Source: an uncultured Ignavibacteriales bacterium (GTDB taxonomy: Bacteria; Bacteroidota; Ignavibacteria; Ignavibacteriales; Ignavibacteriaceae). From it: a stretch of 7,638 bases of DNA. The DNA lies in assembly GCA_903915485.1 (NCBI GenBank), contig CAIWTC010000672.1, positions 1-7,638 on the forward strand. Direction: 5' to 3'. Both the position numbers and the translations under genes were made by a program. This document shows, one piece after another, positions 1-6,020 of this stretch (positions are counted from its first letter, which is position 1; each line of letters starts with the position of its first letter). A model generated the notes under the pieces. That model ran no database searches. It saw nothing but the letters and a program-made list of their open reading frames with translations, and was not told the DNA's origin.

Positions 1-606
1 ATCTATTTCGCAGCCTTCAATTAGAATATCATCAAATCTTGTAGGAACACTTGAATCATCAGTAGTTTCCACACCAATACCACCGGTTCTTTTATTTACA
101 TCATTCTGTCCGGGGCTACCTTTGACATTATGGATGTGGAGATTCTTGAGATAAATGTGACTGACCAATCCAAAATTACTCGCAGCAACCAGAACACCTC
201 TTCTGTCTCCCGCTGCAGGAGCATCATTCGTTAATTCTAAATTATTTACTTCAATATATTGTTGATTGTTAATGTAAAGAGTAGCGGTTCCGGTTATTCC
301 GTTTCCGTTAATAACAGGTTTTGCAGTTCCGCCGTATTTGTCAACAATAATTGGTTTAAGTGCGCTGCCGCTTCCTTTGAATGCCAGTTGCCCTGTCCAA
401 ACGGAAGAAGACTTTAACAAAATAGTATCACCTTCTTTAAAAGTTTGCCCATTCACTTTTGTGAGTGACTGCCAAGCGCTCGTTAAAGTCTTCCCGTCAT
501 TCGAATCGTTTCCTCCTACAGCGTCAACATAATATTTAATGCTCTGACTACTACCGGTAACTGATAGCAGCAGACTGAGTATAAATATCATTAAAAATAT
601 TTTCAT
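1..606 (-). CDS. Secreted right-handed parallel beta-helix protein, C-terminal part beyond window edge
   Basis: The frame is open from ATG at 606-604 to the left edge (202 codons, no stop), so the 3' end is missing. Residues 1-21 are a type I signal peptide (MKIFLMIFILSLLLSVTGSS then Q) with no lipobox cysteine. The mature protein begins almost at once with YYVDAVGGNDSNDG, the usual opening of pectate-lyase-like beta-helix proteins, followed by GDTILLKSSSVWTGQL and stacked short strands rich in Asn, Gly, Ile and Val. It aligns without gaps to residues 622-798 of the 1206-residue protein two genes upstream, 97 of 177 identical by hand count. Shared blocks include AGDRRGVL, KRT-GIG and TRF-D. 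A carbohydrate lyase, hydrolase or binding role outside the inner membrane is inferred from the fold and neighbours. The catalytic class cannot be assigned, and a C-terminal sorting domain would lie off the window. The gene starts 20 bp after the GH50-like gene and is probably cotranscribed with it. Confidence 0.88.
   Translation of the reverse strand, partial: MKIFLMIFILSLLLSVTGSSQSIKYYVDAVGGNDSNDGKTLTSAWQSLTKVNGQTFKEGDTILLKSSSVWTGQLAFKGSGSALKPIIVDKYGGTAKPVINGNGITGTATLYINNQQYIEVNNLELTNDAPAAGDRRGVLVAASNFGLVSHIYLKNLHIHNVKGSPGQNDVNKRTGGIGVETTDDSSVPTRFDDILIEGCEID
4..534 (-). repeat. Paralogous beta-helix segment, copy A
   Basis: Residues 25-201 of the left-edge protein align without gaps to copy B at 3286-3816, with 97 of 177 identical residues by hand count. 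The DNA has diverged well beyond a recent duplication, so this is an old paralogous pair and not a recombining repeat. Confidence 0.85.
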
Positions 607-626
607 TGTTTATTTTATTTCTATAT
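607..626 (-). promoter_or_regulatory. A-rich leader before the beta-helix gene, no Shine-Dalgarno
   Basis: Read on the minus strand, the 20 bases between the glycosidase stop and the ATG at 606 are almost only A and T (AAATAAAATAAACAA just before ATG). No GGAG-like motif is present. A-rich leaders without Shine-Dalgarno are common in Bacteroidetes and relatives, so this supports the start chosen and a shared transcript with the upstream gene. Its function is inferred. Confidence 0.4.
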
Positions 627-2021
627 TTAGTGCTTATCGAAATAATTTAAAAGGTTATAAACCCGACTATTTAATGATTTCATATTTATCATTAAATCTT
701 CATAAGTTGTCAAATCAATTTTTACTATTCCTTTGTTTGAGTCTTCATTAGAAGGGTCCCCGCCCTTGCCATTAGGATCATTGTCCATATACTTGAACCA
801 ATGCCATCCAAGACATCCTTTGTTCTTCAACAATGCTAAAGTAAAGTTTTGATAAAATAATCCCCTATCCTTTTGCGTTCCTACAATCCATCCCGCGCCG
901 GAATAATTTGGAAGACCGGAGTCTTCTGCTTTTACATACCACTCTGTGATTAGGAAAGGTTTGCCAGACCATTTAACCCAGTTGTTCATGCTCTCTTCAA
1001 CCGGGGTCCAAACATTGTAATAATTAATTGAAAAAATGTCTACGAATTTCCCGGCCCCTCTGAATAGACCCGGTAATCTCAATGCAGAACCATGAAAGCG
1101 TGAGCCCAGGAATAAATGATTAGGATCATATTTTTTTATAGCTGCTGAAGTTACGCCAAAATATGTTTCTGATAAATATTCCATGAATGCATCTTTATCA
1201 GTATCAGTAATTTCACTTTTTTTATAATCACCGGATTTGCGATTACGCATCCAATTGTCTGCTGCTATGTAACCCTCGTCAGAAACCGGAAGGCCTAAGT
1301 AATTTACAAGCATATCTTCTTTAAAAGGCATCTCATTATCTGAGAAGTACCCAACAAGATATTTATCATTTGCATATTCAGTAAACTTTGAGGCTTTCTC
1401 ATCGCAGTACTTAACAAAATTTTTATCGAATACAAATATGCAGTCATTCGGATAGCCTGTATGTCCGGGCTGTTGAAAAGTTCCTCCGCGTTTTTTGCCA
1501 TAACCACTCATGAAATTAACCATGATTGTATATGAAACACGATGCTCTGCTTTATTCAAAATATCATTATCTGACCATGCCCCGGTTGAATTAAATGAAT
1601 TCTTCTGTAGAAGTTGAGCTGCATCATCCGCCCATGATATTTCACCTTTTGGCAAAGTAGAAATAATATTTTTTGTAGTTTTAGAATTGCCCGGCGTAAC
1701 AGAAACAATTCCTTTTACAATGAACCTATGTCCGTCAGGGTCAATCATTCTAAATTTGCCGCCGGAAGTTTCCACACGAAAATATCCGGTTGCTTTGCTT
1801 GAGGTATTTTTATCCCCGCCGTAAGTGCAGATATTTGTGTCTATTGCTATGCATGCAAGTTCTTTCGAAGATTCGATAGTATTTGTAGGGTATGTTTTCC
1901 ATTCTTTATCCGGTTTGGCTTTTGCTTTTATGCTCGGGCATGTCTGAGCATAGCTAATATTACTAATCAGCGCGGTTAAGCAAATCAGGAGAATAAGTGA
2001 TTTAACTATTACTTTCTTCAT
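627..2021 (-). CDS. Exported clan GH-A glycoside hydrolase, GH50 agarase-like
   Basis: From ATG at 2021 the protein has 464 residues. Residues 1-25 are a signal peptide (MKKVIVKSLILLICLTALIS, cut near SYA-QT). The block GYFRVETSGGKFRMIDPDGH (79-98) resembles the entry to the catalytic barrel of GH50 agarases and related clan GH-A enzymes. GYFSDNE gives Glu230 (bases 1332-1334), placed like the acid/base on strand 4. LITEWY gives Glu360 (942-944), placed like the strand-7 nucleophile. GWHWFKYMDND follows as an aromatic strand-8 segment. The likely role is cleaving beta-linked galactan or a similar polysaccharide; family membership is recognised by motif, not by search. GH50 enzymes are usually longer because of an N-terminal beta-sandwich, which is missing here. 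There is no C-terminal sorting domain, so the enzyme is probably periplasmic or oligosaccharide-trimming. A TTG at 2039 would add six residues; ATG is preferred because it gives a normal MKK signal peptide. It starts 37 bp after the stop of the mosaic gene. Confidence 0.8.
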   Translation of the reverse strand: MKKVIVKSLILLICLTALISNISYAQTCPSIKAKAKPDKEWKTYPTNTIESSKELACIAIDTNICTYGGDKNTSSKATGYFRVETSGGKFRMIDPDGHRFIVKGIVSVTPGNSKTTKNIISTLPKGEISWADDAAQLLQKNSFNSTGAWSDNDILNKAEHRVSYTIMVNFMSGYGKKRGGTFQQPGHTGYPNDCIFVFDKNFVKYCDEKASKFTEYANDKYLVGYFSDNEMPFKEDMLVNYLGLPVSDEGYIAADNWMRNRKSGDYKKSEITDTDKDAFMEYLSETYFGVTSAAIKKYDPNHLFLGSRFHGSALRLPGLFRGAGKFVDIFSINYYNVWTPVEESMNNWVKWSGKPFLITEWYVKAEDSGLPNYSGAGWIVGTQKDRGLFYQNFTLALLKNKGCLGWHWFKYMDNDPNGKGGDPSNEDSNKGIVKIDLTTYEDLMINMKSLNSRVYNLLNYFDKH

Positions 2022-2058
2022 TAATACAAACGGTTGCAAACTAAAACATCCTTGTCTA

Positions 2059-2316
2059 TTACTTTATCAATATCATTTTTTTTGTCATGACAACATTTCC
2101 TGAAGTCAAACGATAGAAATATATGCCCGATGCCAGGTTGCTTCCTTCAAAACGAATGCTGTGTGAACCTGCGGCATAAAATCTGTTAGCAAGAGTTTCA
2201 ACTTCCTGACCCATACTGTTATAAATCTTTAGTGATACATTCGAAGCACCTGCCAAAGTGAACTTAATTTCTGTGCTGGGGTTAAAAGGGTTAGGATAGT
2301 TCTGTGACAACTCATA
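2059..2316 (-). other. Por/type IX C-terminal sorting domain of the mosaic protein
   Basis: This segment encodes residues 1121-1206. It has the NYPNPFNPSTEIKF opening, a central Val-Ser-Leu-Lys-Ile-Tyr strand, and the SGIYFYRL strand followed by TKKMILIK at the end. In FCB bacteria this domain directs proteins through the type IX system and is normally removed on export. The assignment is by motif. Confidence 0.85.
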
Positions 2317-5300
2317 TTTGTTTACTTTGTATTCGTTGTCTGATACTGCAGTACCGGTTGTGTATTCGAAAGCACCTCTGCATACAATTCCATCACTTGG
2401 GAGAGAATTACCTAAGAAGTCAACTGCAGCCTGACCGGGAATTACTATTCCACTCTGTATTGCAGGTGAACCTGCCTTTAACGCAAATCCGTTTACTGAA
2501 CTTAATCCTGTTGTGAATGAAGGATTAGCATTTACAAATAACGGGTCAACAGTTAATTTATTAACATCATCAGGTTCTTTTGATGGATGATATCCGTAAA
2601 AAATATTATTCGAAACAGTTCTTGTATAGCCGGAAGCAGTTATATAGGACTGCGAAGAAGAGCTCATATTATAAATAACATTATTAAAAAATGAGTATGC
2701 TCTTGTGCCTGCCTGAGTATTTCTCTCCGAAATATAAATTGGACTAAGTCCGCTTGCCGTATAAACAGTATTGTTGTATATGGAAAGTGAGGTAACAGGA
2801 TAGTTGACGCAGAAAATAATTTTCTTGTCATTCTTGCTGACATTATATCTGCAAATATTTCCGGTATCGGCTTGAGCCGTACAAGTCCAAAACAAACCAT
2901 GACTATTATCATGACTGTAACTGTACTGAAAAATACAATTGATAGTCTGTAAATCAGCGTCATACATACTTCCGTCGCCAAAGTCACCGCCCTGTTGCGA
3001 TGCTCTATTATAGTAGCCTTCGTTGTACTGGAAAATTGCTCCATCGCAGGAAGCGGTATAAATTGTATTTCCGGTTGTGCCGGTTGCAGTTTCATAACAT
3101 ACATTATGTTCAATCAAGCCGCCCTGCAATAAGCGGAATGCCATAGCATTTTTTGAAGTATGGTGAATTACAGTATTAGTAACGCGAAGATTCGTGAACT
3201 TACGGTTATTCCAAAGAGGAGTATTGGGATAATCGTTTCTTTTGATTGTGTTGTCCGTGTAGAAGCCTACATTTTCAATATTAGCAATAGTGCAGCTATC
3301 AACCCAAACATCGTTGAATCTTGTCGCAAGAGATAAATCACCGTTTACTTCAATTCCGATTCCGGCAGTCCGCTTAGAAGGGTCATCATCTCCGATCATA
3401 CCTTTAATATTATGGACATATAAATTTCTAAGATAAATGTGATTAACAACTCCATAGTTGGCAGCAGTAATAAGTACGCCTCTTCTGTCACCCGCAGTGG
3501 CGGCATCATTAGTAATCTCAAGATTGCTGATTTCCCAGTATTCTTGGTTATTCAAATAAAGAACTGCTTCGCCGGTTACTCCGCCACCACTGATAATAGG
3601 CTTGGCAGAACCGCCGTATAAACTTATTTTAATAGGATTGTCTGAAGCGCCGGTACCTTTAGGCTTTAACTGTCCTGTCCATGTTTGACCTGACTTGAAT
3701 AAAATACTGTCACCGGGCTCGAATACTGTTGCATTAATTTTATCAAGACTCTTCCACGCAGTTAATGCAGTTAAGCCATTTTGAGCATCATTGCCCAATG
3801 CAGCGTCAACATAAAATGTTCTAAAAGAAACAACGGAGAATGAATTAGATTGAATATTCCATACTCCTGATGATGCTGTGAGAACAACAGAGTTTCCTGT
3901 TCCTGAAAAAGATAATGAATCAAATTTAGCTGTTCCATTTAAGGGAAGCACAGTTACAGGCGAGCCATTAAGCGAAGCCCCGCTTGCTGTAATAACTACA
4001 GAAGTTGAATAATTTAAATCTATATTATTGTTTGCGTCGACTGCATCAATCACAACACCCGGTTTGATATTTTTACCAATAGCTACTGATGTCGGCTGTT
4101 GTGTGAATTTAATTTTAGTTGCTACTACTGTAATTTTGTTTTTAGTAGAATCAGAAGTTAGTGCACTGAAGGCCGCAAACTGAGAGCTGGTAACATCACT
4201 CTGTGTAATAACATTAAAAGCCGATAAAGCAAACTGAACAGTCTCGTTATCAAGCAAAGCAGAATTCTTCAATGATACGCGAAGGCTCAAGGTTTTGCTG
4301 CTGTTATCGGGGGTCGTAACTAGAATACTTGGAAAACTTATTTTTTTATCGCTGATTGTACCGCTTCCAACACGCGTTGTGCCGTCAAATAAATCGGCAG
4401 CCAGGAAAACATTTGTCCATGAATTAGAGCCTGTATTTGTACCTCTGTCAAAAGTAATACCGGTAACAATTGTAGGTTTGCTATCACTGTCGCCTGAGTT
4501 ACCACCGTCTCTTATGGTTAGTTTCCAAACTTCTTTTCCGGTAGAGGAAGTAAGAGGCGAAGCATCGTTAACTAAAGATGAAATTGATGAGCTTTCTGAA
4601 CCGGACACTGCGAGTATATCACTGTTGAGTGAAGCCAGTGAGTTAAGTGTATTTTGACTGCTAATCAAAGGATTAACTGCATAATAATTGGTTGTTGCAC
4701 CGCTGCCATTATAAGCATAGACGGCAAAGTGATATGATGTGCTTGGAAGCAAAGCTGTAGCACTTAGTGATGTTGACGAACCAAAGGAAACAACGGTTGC
4801 ATCCCCTATTGCATCACGGAGATTATAAACCTGACCGTCAACAGGAACTCCTGTCGGGTCTGAATCTGCTTTCTGCAAAACTATATAACCTGATGCTGAA
4901 GAAACACCTGTGAAAGATAAATTCATTGATGTTGCAGTAATTGAACTGAACTGAAGATTTGTTGCTTGTGAAGTAGGTTCAGCTTGAATTAATACATCGT
5001 CGATAGCCATGCCACAACTTAAGATACCCATCTTCGTCCATCTGAGCCAAATTTCCTGACCCGCGGCAATAGATAGATTAATGATTGCGGTTTTGACTGT
5101 ATAATTTCCTGCAGCATTTCCATCAAGTGCACCTGCTATACCATTTTTCAATGGTAAAAAATCAAGCGCCGGGACCGGAGTCCAAGTTCCAGCAGCTATC
5201 GTTGTTGAGCCAACCTGATAAGAAAAAACCAATCCGTTAACACTTGAATTTTGTCTCCATTGTTCTCCTCTGTAAGAAACCATAATGGAATTTAATGCTG

Positions 5301-5679
5301 AACCGGTATTATTAACTAATCTTAAAGCCATAGCAAATAATGCTGTGTCCGCTCCGTTAGAAACTTCACCTAAGGCACGGTCGGCTTGACCCGTTGTACC
5401 AAAACTTCTAAGTCCTGCACCGCCGGTGTTAAAACTTCCATCATCTAAATAATAACTTGCTGGAGCACCCCAAGGAAGAGTTTTCCCTTGGTACGCATAC
5501 CATCCAAGGATAGTTCCGTTATCACTCCATGGAGATAGTGTTCCGACAGTACCTGTACTCGCCAAAGTATTAAAGGTTTGCGTATAACCGGCTTGAGAAG
5601 AAAGGCTAGCCTGTCCATATACAGCACTGACTGCCATGAGTGAAAAAAGCAAGGACACAACTTTTAAACGATTTACCAT
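2059..5679 (-). CDS. Large type IX-secreted mosaic protein with right-handed parallel beta-helix
   Basis: The protein has 1206 residues and an intact frame. Order of parts: signal peptide 1-23 (MVNRLKVV to YGQ); jelly-roll-like module about 25-235, ending in MAIDDVLIQ; fibronectin-III-like module about 236-345 (LLPSTSYHFAVYAYN); a two-part module about 352-617 with LTIRDGGNSGD and then an Ig-like half starting TKIKFTQQPT; beta-helix about 620-1107 starting FYVDAALGNDAQNG, with LKAGSPAI (1067) and GAFEY (1102) as the usual end motifs; sorting domain about 1122-1206 (NYPNPFNPST, SGIYFYRLTSGNVVMTKKM). The sorting domain implies export across the outer membrane and surface anchoring or release. 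The helix suggests polysaccharide cleavage or binding, but no lyase family can be named. A weak GGAAG lies four bases before the ATG. The gene probably shares a transcript with the GH50-like gene downstream; a hairpin lies just upstream. Confidence 0.9.
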   Translation of the reverse strand: MVNRLKVVSLLFSLMAVSAVYGQASLSSQAGYTQTFNTLASTGTVGTLSPWSDNGTILGWYAYQGKTLPWGAPASYYLDDGSFNTGGAGLRSFGTTGQADRALGEVSNGADTALFAMALRLVNNTGSALNSIMVSYRGEQWRQNSSVNGLVFSYQVGSTTIAAGTWTPVPALDFLPLKNGIAGALDGNAAGNYTVKTAIINLSIAAGQEIWLRWTKMGILSCGMAIDDVLIQAEPTSQATNLQFSSITATSMNLSFTGVSSASGYIVLQKADSDPTGVPVDGQVYNLRDAIGDATVVSFGSSTSLSATALLPSTSYHFAVYAYNGSGATTNYYAVNPLISSQNTLNSLASLNSDILAVSGSESSSISSLVNDASPLTSSTGKEVWKLTIRDGGNSGDSDSKPTIVTGITFDRGTNTGSNSWTNVFLAADLFDGTTRVGSGTISDKKISFPSILVTTPDNSSKTLSLRVSLKNSALLDNETVQFALSAFNVITQSDVTSSQFAAFSALTSDSTKNKITVVATKIKFTQQPTSVAIGKNIKPGVVIDAVDANNNIDLNYSTSVVITASGASLNGSPVTVLPLNGTAKFDSLSFSGTGNSVVLTASSGVWNIQSNSFSVVSFRTFYVDAALGNDAQNGLTALTAWKSLDKINATVFEPGDSILFKSGQTWTGQLKPKGTGASDNPIKISLYGGSAKPIISGGGVTGEAVLYLNNQEYWEISNLEITNDAATAGDRRGVLITAANYGVVNHIYLRNLYVHNIKGMIGDDDPSKRTAGIGIEVNGDLSLATRFNDVWVDSCTIANIENVGFYTDNTIKRNDYPNTPLWNNRKFTNLRVTNTVIHHTSKNAMAFRLLQGGLIEHNVCYETATGTTGNTIYTASCDGAIFQYNEGYYNRASQQGGDFGDGSMYDADLQTINCIFQYSYSHDNSHGLFWTCTAQADTGNICRYNVSKNDKKIIFCVNYPVTSLSIYNNTVYTASGLSPIYISERNTQAGTRAYSFFNNVIYNMSSSSQSYITASGYTRTVSNNIFYGYHPSKEPDDVNKLTVDPLFVNANPSFTTGLSSVNGFALKAGSPAIQSGIVIPGQAAVDFLGNSLPSDGIVCRGAFEYTTGTAVSDNEYKVNKYELSQNYPNPFNPSTEIKFTLAGASNVSLKIYNSMGQEVETLANRFYAAGSHSIRFEGSNLASGIYFYRLTSGNVVMTKKMILIK
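3286..3816 (-). repeat. Paralogous beta-helix segment, copy B
   Basis: Residues 622-798 of the 1206-residue protein match copy A at 4-534 over the whole visible length. Here the segment follows about 600 residues of accessory modules, whereas in copy A it follows the signal peptide directly. Confidence 0.85.
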
Positions 5680-5700
5680 TATGCTTCCAAATAATTTATC

Positions 5701-5738
5701 TGCTTTAGGGGCTCACAATTATGAGCCCCGGATAAGCA
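5701..5738 (-). terminator. Strong intergenic hairpin, possible terminator or 5'-leader structure
   Basis: A perfect 8-bp inverted repeat, GGGGCTCA (5708-5715) and TGAGCCCC (5722-5729), encloses a 6-base loop. A further 5-bp stem, TGCTT (5701-5705) with AAGCA (5734-5738), flanks it across a small internal loop. It lies 33 bp past the esterase stop and ends 21 bp before the ATG of the mosaic gene. Read on the minus strand it has no U-tract after it, so it is not a textbook intrinsic terminator. It could end or process the esterase message, or shape the leader of the mosaic gene. Confidence 0.45.
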
Positions 5739-5771
5739 TTCTAATTAATAATATTTTTTATTTCTAACCGA

Positions 5772-6020
5772 TTACTTCAGGAACATCATCTTTTTAGTCA
5801 TAACAACATTACCTGTTGTTAATCTATAAAAATAAATTCCTGAAGAAAGATTTGCTCCGTTAAAAGGAACTTCATAGTTACCCGGTGTTTGCACCTGGTC
5901 AACTAGCGTCATTAATTGCTTGCCCAAAACATCGTACACAACCAAAGAAACTTTCATTGACGAAGGCACGCCATATGAAATCTTAGTTGTAGGATTAAAT
6001 GGATTAGGGTAATTCTGATT
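5772..6020 (-). other. Por/type IX C-terminal sorting domain of the esterase
   Basis: This covers the last 82 residues, with the NQNYPNPFNPTTKISY opening and the end SGIYFYRLTTGNVVMTKKMM before Phe-Leu-Lys. It is closely similar in protein to the sorting domain of the mosaic protein but differs at many codon positions, so the two domains are held by selection and not by recent copying. Confidence 0.85.

Noticed and set aside
627..2021. Lipoprotein reading of the glycosidase, from the Cys soon after the signal peptide
   Set aside because: The residues before the Cys are Tyr-Ala-Gln-Thr, which do not form a lipobox; cleavage after Ala by signal peptidase I fits better.
2022..2039. TTG at 2039 as start of the glycosidase
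   Set aside because: It would add six residues before MKK and spoil a normal signal peptide. The ATG at 2021 gives the expected Met-Lys-Lys opening.
2304..2516. Other short open frames on either strand, for example this one and those at 338-532, 1304-1507, 3439-3621, 5445-5660 and 7384-7572
   Set aside because: Each lies inside a well-supported gene, lacks a plausible leader and shows no domain or signal peptide.
2664..3113. Open frame of 149 codons on the minus strand, with hydrophobic stretches
   Set aside because: It overlaps the beta-helix of the mosaic gene in another frame. The beta-helix frame is intact and carries family motifs through this stretch.
2359..3819. Assignment of the beta-helix to a named polysaccharide lyase family
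   Set aside because: The opening and closing motifs are shared by many beta-helix proteins, and no family-specific catalytic pattern could be confirmed by eye.
4295..4657. Open frame of 120 codons on the plus strand
   Set aside because: It lies wholly inside the mosaic gene on the opposite strand, and its product has no recognisable domain. The minus-strand product has clear modules across the same bases.
5684..5700. Bacteroidetes-type promoter -7 element (TA--TTTG) before the mosaic gene
   Set aside because: The nearest match, ATTATTTG on the minus strand, departs from the consensus and lies within a few bases of the ATG, too close for a usual leader.
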